Shown: positions 50,195 through 57,427, numbered from the stretch's first letter. The stretch: 64,000 nucleotides of DNA from Edwardsiella hoshinae NBRC 105699 = ATCC 33379 (GCF_000474215.1 NZ_BAUC01000010.1:1-64000), one strand, 5' to 3'. Notes: a model not told the origin generated them from the letters alone. Numbers and translations are program-made.

Positions 50195-50467
50195 GTGTTG
50201 GCTTGTTTCTCCGTGGTGATTGCTCCCGCTCCTGCTGGCTGTTGGAGTCATGGGCTATTCAGAAAGCTATTCAAAATAGCGATGCAGGCCGCACCCTATC
50301 TGGGTTTGTATCTATTCATAGGAGGTGATTACGCCCCAGTTAAAAGCCGGCTGATGTTCGATAGGTTCTTTCCAGAGGTTTGGGCAAAGCGGGTCACACA
50401 CCCCGCGATGAACATCTACTTACGAAATTTTTTGTGGTTAAGGTGTTTCCGTTCTTCTTCGCCGTAA
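50195..50467 (+). CDS. Doubtful ORF in the satellite
   Basis: 90 codons. The middle (FRKLFKIAMQAAPYLGLYLFIGGDYAPVKSRLMFDRFFPEVW) looks protein-like, but the start has no Shine-Dalgarno sequence and the ends look random. It may be the remains of a larger gene. No family recognised. Confidence 0.3.
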   Translation: MLACFSVVIAPAPAGCWSHGLFRKLFKIAMQAAPYLGLYLFIGGDYAPVKSRLMFDRFFPEVWAKRVTHPAMNIYLRNFLWLRCFRSSSP

Positions 50468-51118
50468 CTTAATGTTTTTATTGAAAATGCACTCTAAAAA
50501 GAAAGGAAGTGACAGGAGCTAAAAACGGGCTTTTTGGCCTCTGTCGTTTCCTTTCTATGTTTTAGGGGCAATCAACAAAAGGAGGTGCTGTAGCCTCCGC
50601 CTCATCGAGATGCATCCAATAGTGGATACACCAGCAGCACGGCACGCCAAAAGTGAGGATGTGTAATAAAAACAAAGAGATATTGCGCAATACAAGGTGG
50701 AGTGACTGTCGTCGATTTGCTGAAAAATAGTTAGCAGGATATCTAGTCGCCACCTCAATGAGTAAATTTACTTTTAAAATCATACAGTAACAAAAAATCA
50801 CCTGGCGACTGTATAAAAATTATTCACCAGCTCATTTGATTGTTTTCCCTTATTAATCATGGTGTTAAGTGAGGTGCTGGTGGTGGCGATCAAATCGCAA
50901 AAACTAGCTTTTCGCCGCGAGGCTGGTGACCCGCAGTCGGGCACCCCGCAGGGAGTACCTTTTGGTTTCCAGCATTGAGCCTTGACCGTGAGCGCTTGAT
51001 CTCCCCAATGTTGGGGGGATTGAATTTTAGGCAGCAAAGGGCTAATCAGAGACACGCCCAGCAAGACAGGTAGAGGGACTGGGGGAAGATGACCTCCAGC
51101 AACCGAGGAGATACGCCA
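50468..51118. other. Mostly non-coding stretch of the satellite
   Basis: 651 bp. It contains an inverted-repeat arm at 50899-50968 and hairpin F at 50998-51021 (GATCTCCCCAA / TTGGGGGGATT). Short minus-strand frames of up to 88 codons exist, but they run through these repeats and lack start signals. Confidence 0.55.
50899..50968. repeat. Inverted-repeat arm 1 (about 70 bp)
   Basis: It begins AAAAACTAGCTTTTCGCCGC and ends GGGAGTACCTTTTGGTTT. The reverse complement of 51707-51779 begins with the same 20 bases and shares the CCGCAGTCG and GGGAGTACCTTTT blocks. Confidence 0.8.
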
Positions 51119-51307
51119 ATGACACCCGAACAGATAGCAGCGTTAACCGTCGCAGCAATGGAGCACGCAGGCCACCAGCTAAGCGAGGCAGACAAGAGGG
51201 AGATCCAGCGCAAGGCAACGGACAGCAGGGCACACAGAGACCGATTCAGGGAAATGATGCAATCCCCTACATATCGATGGAGAAAGCCAGACGTTCGGCG
51301 CAGATGA
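51119..51307 (+). CDS. Small hypothetical protein of the satellite
   Basis: 62 residues from ATG 51119, with GAGGAG at 51102-51107. MTPEQIAALTVAAMEHAGHQ, then a charged helix-rich chain (LSEADKREIQRKATDSRAHRDRFREMM). Predicted all-helical, basic, cytoplasmic. Not recognised. It lies between the two arms of the 70-bp inverted repeat, the only plausible gene there. Confidence 0.55.
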   Translation: MTPEQIAALTVAAMEHAGHQLSEADKREIQRKATDSRAHRDRFREMMQSPTYRWRKPDVRRR

Positions 51308-51706
51308 GTGCTAATTCATTGCTTTTATTGCGCTTCCTCACTTTGGGAGGAGCAGTAGGTATCTTTGGCTTTTAACTCAGCCATTGGCGGGGTTAACTGG
51401 TGTATGTACAGGTATGCTCAAACCTGAGCACATCCCCATAGTATCCAGATTTTAGCTACTCAAAATTGAGTAGCACAAACTCGGTTCTAACCAATTGAAA
51501 AATATCCAGAATGCAAATTTGTATTCTGACCAGCAAGGGCAAAGCATCAAAAAGTGCTTTGGGGAATAGTAAGACATTGGCTGAACGTCGAGCGCATACA
51601 CGGGCTGGTATCGGCTGCGGTGGCGGTTCGCGCCGCACCAGTTGGGGATTACCCCAGAGCAAGGGAGGATTGGTTAATGTTTGAGCTCGCCAAAACGGGC
51701 GAGCGC

Positions 51707-51779
51707 AAAACCTAAAAGGTACTCCCAGAGGGTGACTCGACTGCGGCTAACGCGCCTTGCGGCGAAAAGCTAGTTTTTA
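51707..51779. repeat. Inverted-repeat arm 2 (about 73 bp)
   Basis: Opposite-orientation partner of 50899-50968, about three-quarters identical by eye. It abuts hairpin H directly, as hairpin F lies close to arm 1, so arm plus hairpin may be one duplicated module. Confidence 0.8.
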
Positions 51780-51960
51780 CGATTTCAGATGTGCAAAGTC
51801 ACAGCATGAACCGAAGTTTTACGATGTTAAGTGTGTATTTGCAGGTTTTTGTTTTATCCTCTCGCCGGATATAACCACACTTTTTAGATGGAAATGCTAC
51901 AAAGCAACGATGCCAACGAATATCAACCAGCCCCACCCATCATGACCACTGACCGCTACA

Positions 51961-51993
51961 GCCACCAGCCACCAGCCACCAGCCACCAGCCAC
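51961..51993. repeat. 7-bp tandem repeat (GCCACCA, 4.7 copies)
   Basis: GCCACCA repeated four times, then GCCAC, perfect. It lies beside the inverted-repeat arm at 52006. No function assigned. Confidence 0.93.
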
Positions 51994-52005
51994 GCTATGA
52001 AATGG

Positions 52006-52067
52006 TAGATCATCGTCAAACGGTGGGCGCTAGGTGATGCCACCCCTGAGATTACAGGGGGGCATAG
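52006..52067 (-). repeat. 62-bp inverted-repeat arm with vestigial ssb tail (right copy)
   Basis: Partner of 50064-50125. On the minus strand it codes RPPFDDDLPF then His-Ser-stop, the SSB C-terminal motif, 25 bp after the stop of the intact ssb. 23 bp of it (52009-52031) are identical to the tail of the intact gene at 52106-52128. Confidence 0.8.
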
Positions 52068-52092
52068 ATCGCCGCGCCATAAACTGAATCGC

Positions 52093-52512
52093 TCAAAATG
52101 GGATATCATCGTCAAACGGTGGGCGCTGGTCTTCGTCTTCCGGTGCTGGTGGTAGGCCTTGTGCTGGCTTACTGCTCTTACGCTTTCCAGCAGGGCGAAC
52201 GGCCTTAGCGCTCACTACTGCATCGGCGATGACCTGATAGCCGCTTTGCGTGCTGCCATCCTGCCCCGTCCACTGGCTAACCTGCATGTTACCCACAACG
52301 CTAACCATATCCCCCTTTTCATGTCGCGCCAGCGCCTCAGCCTGTCGCCCGAACGCCACCACACCAAGCCAAAAGGTAGCCTGTCCATCCTGTGCGGCAT
52401 GGCAAGGCAGAGAGACGGCTAGGCGTGCCGTTGTCATTGGAGTTCCGGTACTCGTCGTTCTTGCCTGTGGATCTGCCACCAATCGCCCATAGGCCGAAAT
52501 CTGTGCTGTCAT
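52093..52512 (-). CDS. ssb: Single-stranded DNA-binding protein of the satellite
   Basis: 139 residues from CAT 52510-52512 (MTAQISAYGRLVADPQARTT), preceded by AGGAGG at good spacing; a longer frame to 52617 runs into hairpin I. OB-fold with TPMTTARLAVSLP, TFWLGVVAFGRQAEALARHEKGDMVSVVGNMQ, then a Pro-rich linker and the acidic tip DDDIPF that binds host replication and repair proteins. Supports replication of the element with its helicase. Divergent from chromosomal SSB, closer to plasmid/phage forms. Confidence 0.92.
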   Translation of the reverse strand: MTAQISAYGRLVADPQARTTSTGTPMTTARLAVSLPCHAAQDGQATFWLGVVAFGRQAEALARHEKGDMVSVVGNMQVSQWTGQDGSTQSGYQVIADAVVSAKAVRPAGKRKSSKPAQGLPPAPEDEDQRPPFDDDIPF

Positions 52513-52580
52513 TTGTCTAGCCTCCTGTCTTGATGCCTTGACGGTCATACAGTGCAAGGCCGTTACAACTACTCGGCAAA

Positions 52581-52601
52581 CTACCCAAAACTGGGGTAGT
52601 A
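52581..52601. repeat. Hairpin I upstream of ssb
   Basis: ACTACCC / GGGTAGT around AAAACTG, a member of the element's hairpin family, 69 bp upstream of the ssb start. Confidence 0.75.
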
Positions 52602-52676
52602 ATCCCGCCACCAGCATAAACGCTTTTTTAGCATAATCATCTTTTGCCCGTGGTGTTTTAAAGAAATTGGCCTCAA

Positions 52677-52888
52677 GGTGTTCATACTCTTCATTTCTAA
52701 TTTTAAATCTTATATATCAATGAATTACACATGAACACGTGGTGTTCATGAGTGTTCACACGTATTCATATAAATTTAGCCTATATGAACACCTATGAAT
52801 ACCTTATGAATACTTAAAAGAAAGGTGTTCATGGCTTAACATTATGTTTTACATGGCTTTTATTGAAAGCATGAACACCATGAACACC
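52677..52888. other. Iteron cluster, probable replication origin of the satellite
   Basis: Six exact copies of ATGAACACC or its complement (52677, 52741, 52785, 52824, 52871, 52880) and at least five with one or two changes (for example 52731, 52751, 52795, 52806) in 212 bp of AT-rich DNA, in both orientations. It lies just after the helicase gene and before ssb. In phage P4 the alpha protein binds GGTGAACAG iterons at ori and crr near its own gene, so an equivalent role is inferred. Confidence 0.75.
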
Positions 52889-52927
52889 TTTGCCCCGTGT
52901 TCTAAACACTACAGAACATTATTCTGT

Positions 52928-54682
52928 TTATGGCCTTTCCCCTCCTTGTGCTGGTAGCCAGTCATCAGCGTTATCTTTTAGATTAACGTTGGTAACAACC
53001 CCGTTCATTTTTCTCTCGCGCCGGTACTCGTGATCAAACTCCCGCATGGCAGAGATCATTCCCTCGGTGAACTTGTTCAGCGTTAGCGGTCTGTCATGCC
53101 CGTTAGCCTCAAGATAAGCAATGTAGGCGTGATAGAGATAGATGCGCGGCTTGTATGGCGGGTTTTTGTTACCTACAAGCATTCCAACACAGTCTGTTAA
53201 CTTCTCCAGATAGGAGCAGAACGCATAAAGGGGATCGGTTTTAATCTTCACCTCTAGCGCCTCGTCGCTATCCCGCTGGGCAAGCAGCAGCTGCTTTGCA
53301 AAGTCTGGGTCAGGGAACGTTGCCAGCAATCGGCGCACGATTACGGGTATTTCTCGACCTATCTTCTCCGGCAGCTTTGGATCTTTGTCCTTGTCGGTCA
53401 CACGGTTGTTGAACTGGAAAATGACCCGCCGCCGTGCCACGCCTCCCGCCCGTTCGGTGAAAATCATCGGGGCGTTGTTAGTCGCAATCACTACCGCTTG
53501 CAATATGGCGGTGTATTGGTGCTCATGCTTCGGATCTATCTCCACCGCATCGCCACCAGTAATGGCCTTAATGCCCGTTCCCTCTCCGCTGTATTTCGGC
53601 TGGTCTGGCAGGGTAATGACTCGCTTACCGACAAACTGTGCTCGGCCTCTGGCTGAATCTAACGCCGCCATACTGCCGCTCGCCGTGTTGTGCTCACCCG
53701 CCAGCAATGTCGCTACATGGGTGAAGATGCTTTTACCGCTGCCACCCGCTCCCGTAATTTCAAGGAATAGTTGCCAGTCGTAACGATTTGCCAAAACCAT
53801 GTACAGGGCGGCGCAGATGGTACGCATCTTCATCGGATCGTTATTAGCTGCATGGCTTAGCCATTGGTGAAAGTGCGGCGCGTTGTCGTGCAAGTTCTCC
53901 CCGCTGGTGGCTGGGGTGTACTCAATCCCGTTATGACTGGTGATGCCGTTCTCTGGTGCGTGTGGGCTGAATGCCTCCGTCTTGAGGTCATACACCCCAT
54001 TGGTAAATGCAATTACATCATTCAGCGGCTCGGGCAGTGCTGGGATCTGGATCTTTAGCGTGTCCACAATGCCGTTAATCCTACGGCTACTGTATTCGGT
54101 CTCGTTTTCCTCGTAGATAGCGACCATCTCGCGGCGCAATTCAATCAACGGAGTGCGCACCCATATGCCATTACGGTAGGTGTATACGGTTTCGCTCGCT
54201 GTGTGCATGGCTATACCGTCATAGCGTGCAGCTAGCAGGGCGGCGCGGCTGTTCTCTGTCATATGGCGCAAATCGACATCCTCCGCGCTCGATGCTGTCG
54301 CCAACCCCTTGAGCAGCTCCCTATCTGACCGCAGCCGCTCTAGTTGCTCCGTCCAGTCCTCCACCAGCTCCCCCGCATCATTAAGCAGGTAAGCCCGTTT
54401 CACCCTAGCGCTGGCTAACTTGGTGGCGATGATGGTTAGATCAGCCTCTGATAGCTCCCCAGCGCGATAGACACGGGCAGAACGCCGATCACCATCAATA
54501 ATCTGTAAATCACCAAGCATGGCTAACTGCTGACTATCCAGCACAATGGGGGGCACGTCGTCGCCGTTGCGGTTGTGCTCCTGATACCGCTTGGCCTCAT
54601 TCCATGCGCAATTACCAGCAAAGATCACTGCCTCTGCCGCCTTGTCGCGTGGCAAGAACTTAACATTAGGTGCTTGTCTCAT
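52928..54682 (-). CDS. P4-type replicative helicase (D5/primase C-terminal family)
   Basis: 584 residues from CAT 54680-54682, chosen because it overlaps the upstream stop (ATGA); a frame to 54733 has no such support. SF3 helicase core: Walker A GAGGSGKS (311-318), then LDSARGRAQFVGKRVITLPDQ and ITGGDAVEID, VVIATNNAPMIF (sensor), GGVARRRVIFQF. P4 alpha has about 777 residues with an N-terminal primase and zinc site; this one is shorter and I see no primase catalytic motif, so it may depend on host primase. It probably binds the iterons just downstream. Confidence 0.9.
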   Translation of the reverse strand: MRQAPNVKFLPRDKAAEAVIFAGNCAWNEAKRYQEHNRNGDDVPPIVLDSQQLAMLGDLQIIDGDRRSARVYRAGELSEADLTIIATKLASARVKRAYLLNDAGELVEDWTEQLERLRSDRELLKGLATASSAEDVDLRHMTENSRAALLAARYDGIAMHTASETVYTYRNGIWVRTPLIELRREMVAIYEENETEYSSRRINGIVDTLKIQIPALPEPLNDVIAFTNGVYDLKTEAFSPHAPENGITSHNGIEYTPATSGENLHDNAPHFHQWLSHAANNDPMKMRTICAALYMVLANRYDWQLFLEITGAGGSGKSIFTHVATLLAGEHNTASGSMAALDSARGRAQFVGKRVITLPDQPKYSGEGTGIKAITGGDAVEIDPKHEHQYTAILQAVVIATNNAPMIFTERAGGVARRRVIFQFNNRVTDKDKDPKLPEKIGREIPVIVRRLLATFPDPDFAKQLLLAQRDSDEALEVKIKTDPLYAFCSYLEKLTDCVGMLVGNKNPPYKPRIYLYHAYIAYLEANGHDRPLTLNKFTEGMISAMREFDHEYRRERKMNGVVTNVNLKDNADDWLPAQGGERP

Positions 54683-55026
54683 TTCTTCGCTCTCGCGCTC
54701 ATGGTGAATTTGCCGATTAGTGGGTGATACCAATATTTACTGCCGATCTTGCGCTTCGCCCTGCTGGTAACAATCTCCGCTGCCTCGTTAAAACTGGCCT
54801 CATGTGCAATAAGCTGCCCACTATGTCGAGCCGTAGCGACTCCCGTAACCTTAGCCAACTCCTCAGCCTTGCCCGTAGACAGCCCATACGCTCCCGCCAG
54901 TACGCTGATATGGTTGTAGCCCTCCGGTAATCCGGTTTTCTGCTGCAACGTCTCCAGAACGGCTATACGGCGCTCTATTTCATCCAGCCGCAGATAAAGA
55001 GCCTGCATTTCAGTAACGGTGATCAT
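54679..55026 (-). CDS. Hypothetical satellite protein
   Basis: 115 residues from CAT 55024-55026, whose start overlaps the upstream stop by 4 bp. N-terminal coiled-coil-like segment (LYLRLDEIERRIAVLETLQQ), then a region suggestive of helix-turn-helix (VLAGAYGLSTGKAEELAKVTG) and a basic C-terminus. It may be a DNA-binding or helicase-loading partner. It is translated in series with the helicase (ATGA). Confidence 0.75.
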   Translation of the reverse strand: MITVTEMQALYLRLDEIERRIAVLETLQQKTGLPEGYNHISVLAGAYGLSTGKAEELAKVTGVATARHSGQLIAHEASFNEAAEIVTSRAKRKIGSKYWYHPLIGKFTMSARAKK

Positions 55027-55352
55027 TTGTTTACCTCCCCGCACTGGTTTCGCTCTTTGGCAAAGCTGAGTTTTGTTTTGATAGCAAAATTAAGATTGCT
55101 TTCCGCTAAAGAGATCCCCTCATGTAATCGCGCGATTTTGGATATAAAGTCACCCAATAAAGCAATATCTGAATTATTCACTTCATCAGCTGCATCGTCT
55201 GATGTGCCCGCTATAAACAACAGCTTTCCGATAACGCCGATACCATTGATGAGGCTTTCCCGCGTTCCCGATGCTGCGGCGATACACTCCTTAGCCTCAT
55301 CGGCTGAACACCGAGAAAAATCCTTCACCAGCCAGTAAGCATCTTTAGCCAT
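55023..55352 (-). CDS. Hypothetical satellite protein
   Basis: 109 residues from CAT 55350-55352, with GGAGG nine bases ahead. Mostly helical, no membrane segment or clear motif. Both ends overlap neighbours (8 bp upstream, 4 bp downstream), so it is part of a tightly packed five-gene operon ending in the helicase. Not recognised. Confidence 0.75.
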   Translation of the reverse strand: MAKDAYWLVKDFSRCSADEAKECIAAASGTRESLINGIGVIGKLLFIAGTSDDAADEVNNSDIALLGDFISKIARLHEGISLAESNLNFAIKTKLSFAKERNQCGEVNK

Positions 55353-55548
55353 GACGCACCTCCTTACCGCTAACACTCTCCTCGATCAGCCACGCCGTAA
55401 CGTTGCCGCATAAACGGCGTAGCAAAGCAGCTACCGGTTCGACATCAACGTTAAACTGTTCCTGTGTACAGGCTTCCAGCATGAAGGCTATTACCTCTGC
55501 CTGGCGTGCCATCTCAACGACTTCATCAAGCGTTCTTTCATGCGCCAT
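55345..55548 (-). CDS. Hypothetical satellite protein
   Basis: 67 residues (MAHERTLDEVVEMARQAEVI...), acidic, predicted helical. CAT 55546-55548 follows an AGGAGGTGCGTC leader identical to that of the next gene. It overlaps the Icd-like gene by 11 bp and the next gene by 8 bp. Small proteins of this kind are common in P4-like elements; function unknown. Confidence 0.72.
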   Translation of the reverse strand: MAHERTLDEVVEMARQAEVIAFMLEACTQEQFNVDVEPVAALLRRLCGNVTAWLIEESVSGKEVRHG

Positions 55549-55756
55549 GACGCACCTCCTGAGCGGGTAAACGAGCGGCAAAGAACAACAACCATCCCGG
55601 ATTGCTATCACGGGCTTCCTGTTCGCTAGAGGCGATGACTTGTAGAACGATGGGGGATACGTCAGGCGCACTGACCGGAACAGCCAGAAACCGCCAGATG
55701 GCTTTATTTTGGGTGTGCAAGTCCCGCCCTTGCGGGTGTGTGGTATGATTTCTCAT
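55538..55756 (-). CDS. Icd-like protein (host cell division inhibitor Icd-like family)
   Basis: 72 residues from CAT 55754-55756 with GAGG six bases before. The C-terminal ASSEQEARDSNPGWLLFFAA followed by RLPAQEV is the hallmark of this phage and satellite family, named after the P1 Icd cell-division inhibitor. The name comes from the family; activity is not shown here. It is the first gene of the helicase operon, downstream of the three-operator region. Confidence 0.75.
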   Translation of the reverse strand: MRNHTTHPQGRDLHTQNKAIWRFLAVPVSAPDVSPIVLQVIASSEQEARDSNPGWLLFFAARLPAQEVRHGA

Positions 55757-55771
55757 AGCTACCTCGATAAG

Positions 55772-56242
55772 TTATCTATCGTTGGTGGTTAGAAGCCCGG
55801 TATGTGTTCGCGCACTGCCGGGTTTCGTCGTTTCTGCACCTTGCACCAACAAGGTGTTGAACACCAATCTAAAGCAAGGTGTTAAACACGTCAAGTGTTG
55901 AACACTTATTTTTTTTCCTGCATACTGCATTTGTTTTTTTGAGGGGGTACACCACATGGCAACAAAGGCAGTAAACGCAAAATCACAAACCGTTGCGGCA
56001 AGAGTTCCGCATGAGGTTATGAACAATGTTGAGGCAGTAAAAATGCCCGGAGAAAGTACGGGACAATTTGTTACAGCAGCATTAAAACGAGAAGTTGAAT
56101 ACCGCCAGCGGCGCAAGGCAAAAGAGCAGCCAAAGTAACCTGCCCACCCCTTGACCGCCGCGCGCTGGGTGGTAGAGTGGGGTTGTACTCGTTTAAGTTC
56201 CCATTGGCGGCCTCTTCTGGTCGCCTTTGTTTTATCTGTCAT
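55772..56242 (-). CDS. Possible leader ORF of the P4-like early region
   Basis: 156 codons from CAT 56240-56242 (MTDKTKATRRGRQWELKRVQ), with an excellent GGAGG seven bases before the start. The first 40 residues look like real protein. The C-terminal two thirds are antisense to the RHH gene (55956-56138) and to its promoter and look random, so either this long frame or a shorter decayed product is translated. Possibly a regulatory leader whose translation matters more than its product. Confidence 0.4.
   Translation of the reverse strand: MTDKTKATRRGRQWELKRVQPHSTTQRAAVKGWAGYFGCSFALRRWRYSTSRFNAAVTNCPVLSPGIFTASTLFITSCGTLAATVCDFAFTAFVAMWCTPSKKQMQYAGKKISVQHLTCLTPCFRLVFNTLLVQGAETTKPGSARTHTGLLTTNDR
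55853..55906. promoter_or_regulatory. Three palindromic operators between Icd-like and RHH genes
   Basis: GGTGTTGAACACC (55853-55865), GGTGTTAAACACG (55878-55890) and AGTGTTGAACACT (55894-55906) share the palindrome GTGTTNAACAC. They lie between the divergent starts at 55756 (minus) and 55956 (plus). A dimeric regulator, perhaps the adjacent RHH protein, is expected to bind them and control both directions. Confidence 0.75.
55956..56138 (+). CDS. YlcI/YnfO-like ribbon-helix-helix protein
   Basis: 60 residues (MATKAVNAKSQTVAARVPHE...) with GAGGGGG upstream. The core SQTVAARVPHEVMNNVEAVK has the beta-strand plus two helices of RHH DNA-binding proteins, and a basic tail. Such short proteins occur in lambdoid and P4-like elements as YlcI/YnfO. 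It is the only plus-strand gene in the right half of the element. It is a candidate for binding the three palindromes in front of it. Confidence 0.72.
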   Translation: MATKAVNAKSQTVAARVPHEVMNNVEAVKMPGESTGQFVTAALKREVEYRQRRKAKEQPK

Positions 56243-56260
56243 GCGATAACCTCCATTTTC

Positions 56261-56372
56261 AACCCACCAGCGGTGTAACCCTGAACCCGAACGCCATCGA
56301 CACGATGGCGTTTTTTTGTGGTCTGCGTAGACATACAGCCAGCGCCCATCTAATGCGATGCGCTGGTAGGCT
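56261..56372 (-). promoter_or_regulatory. P4 CI-like antisense immunity region (candidate)
   Basis: On the minus strand, AGCCTACCAGCG (complement of 56361-56372) can pair over 12 bases, with two G-U wobbles, with CGCTGGTGGGTT (complement of 56261-56272), which lies just before the GGAGG of the leader ORF at 56242. Between them are a bulged hairpin (56339-56366) and a second stem (56291-56311). Phage P4 immunity uses exactly this plan: a short RNA (CI) cut from the leader pairs with a downstream copy and causes early termination. This is inference from architecture. Confidence 0.4.
56291..56317 (+). terminator. Terminator of the RHH gene
   Basis: AACGCCATCG / CGATGGCGTT around ACA-type loop, followed by TTTTT on the plus strand, 150 bp after the RHH stop. 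On the minus strand the same stem lacks a U-run. Confidence 0.75.
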
Positions 56373-56468
56373 TTTCTTGTCCTTTGGGAGGCCTGGACAA
56401 ATGGGCGTAATATGCTGTTTTTAAAGCAATCAATTGTGCCAACCCCCTTTTCGGTTGCCATGGCTGTG

Positions 56469-57164
56469 TTATTGCGCATGACTAACCCCAATCAGCGTGT
56501 TAGTGCTCATGAGCGCGGCGAATGCCTCCATGCGACGGGCAACCTCACGCACTGCATCGCTTGGACTCATGCCATTACGCACCGCCTCATCAAATGCCGC
56601 CTGTTCGATTTTCTGAATCACCACCAACAGCCCCAATTGCTGCTCGCCTGCGCTCCCACGCTCACCCACAGACAGCCCTGCAAGGCGATTCTCAGCGCGA
56701 GCCAGATTGATGTAGTGATGACGTTCCGCCCCAAGCGCCTTAAGACTGTTGCGGCTTTCGTGATACCCGGGCAGATATTCACGGCGCACAGGTTCGGCAG
56801 CGCGACGTTTAGCAAACGCCTTTGTCACATCCAGCTTAAAGCGGTTCATGCGCTCATTGTCACGACCGCGAACGATGCGGCACATGTAATCAAACTGGTC
56901 GCCATTCAGTAACACGAATTTATTTACTGTCGCTCCAGTTGAGTGGCTGCACGTTTCCGTTTGAAACGGAAGCGTGCCCAGTTCACGCAATCCGGTTTTG
57001 TGCTTCTGAATGAGCGAATAAAGGTTTTTGTGCTTTATGCCGATGCGCTCAGCAAACAGGCGGGAATCGATACGCGGCTCCGATTTGTGATTAATTAAAA
57101 TATCGCTCTGGCTGGCTACAGGGTGAGCGAATCCCTGCCCGTTGAGGGCATTAATCTTTTTCAT
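56469..57164 (-). CDS. Phage Rha-family regulatory protein
   Basis: 231 residues. The N-terminal KSEPRIDSRLFAERIGIKHKNLYSLIQKH is the Rha/ORF6N-type DNA-binding segment, followed by the KilA-like FVLLNGDQFDYMCRIVRGRD. The C-terminal part is helical and Ala-rich. Rha proteins interfere with lytic growth of related phages in some hosts. In P4-like islands they sit near AlpA, as here (20-bp gap). It is a candidate for interplay with a helper phage. Confidence 0.85.
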   Translation of the reverse strand: MKKINALNGQGFAHPVASQSDILINHKSEPRIDSRLFAERIGIKHKNLYSLIQKHKTGLRELGTLPFQTETCSHSTGATVNKFVLLNGDQFDYMCRIVRGRDNERMNRFKLDVTKAFAKRRAAEPVRREYLPGYHESRNSLKALGAERHHYINLARAENRLAGLSVGERGSAGEQQLGLLVVIQKIEQAAFDEAVRNGMSPSDAVREVARRMEAFAALMSTNTLIGVSHAQ

Positions 57165-57184
57165 CTCTAATTACCTGTAGTTAA

Positions 57185-57427
57185 TTAAACGGATTGGCGA
57201 CGTTCGACGCTGTTATTTCCCGCTGGTGGAATGCGTGATTCCTTGATCCGGTCTTCCAGCCATGCGCTAACTTCATCCTCAAACCACCCAACACGGCGTA
57301 GACCAATGCGGAAACCGCGCGGGAACTCCCCTGCGTTGATCATGTCTTGAAACGCGCTATCAGATTGCAAGCGCAGAATCTTTTTTACTTCTCGTTTGAG
57401 TAGAATCTTTCGTTCTGTCAGTGACAT
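57185..57427 (-). CDS. AlpA-family excisionase / transcriptional regulator
   Basis: 80 residues from CAT 57425-57427 (MSLTERKILLKREVKKILRL), with GGAG upstream; another start at 57442 is possible. The MerR-like fold of AlpA proteins is visible: ILLKREVKKILRLQSDSAFQDMINAGEFPRGFRIGLRRVGWFEDEVSAWL. AlpA activates integrase and excision in satellite islands. The downstream Rha gene follows in the same direction. Confidence 0.88.
   Translation of the reverse strand: MSLTERKILLKREVKKILRLQSDSAFQDMINAGEFPRGFRIGLRRVGWFEDEVSAWLEDRIKESRIPPAGNNSVERRQSV

Larger units (their letters stand above)
51308..52092. other. Gene-free region with hairpins G, H and repeats
   Basis: 785 bp. Hairpin G 51455-51474 (GCTACTCAA/TTGAGTAGC perfect), hairpin H 51685-51704 (GCTCGCC/GGCGAGC perfect), inverted-repeat arm 51707-51779, a heptanucleotide tandem repeat at 51961-51993, and the ssb-tail arm 52006-52067. 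Short frames here do not look real. Confidence 0.7.

Noticed and set aside
50798..51064. 88-codon minus-strand frame
   Set aside because: It runs through the inverted-repeat arm and a hairpin, has no start signal, and a similar peptide arises from the other arm only because the DNA is repeated.
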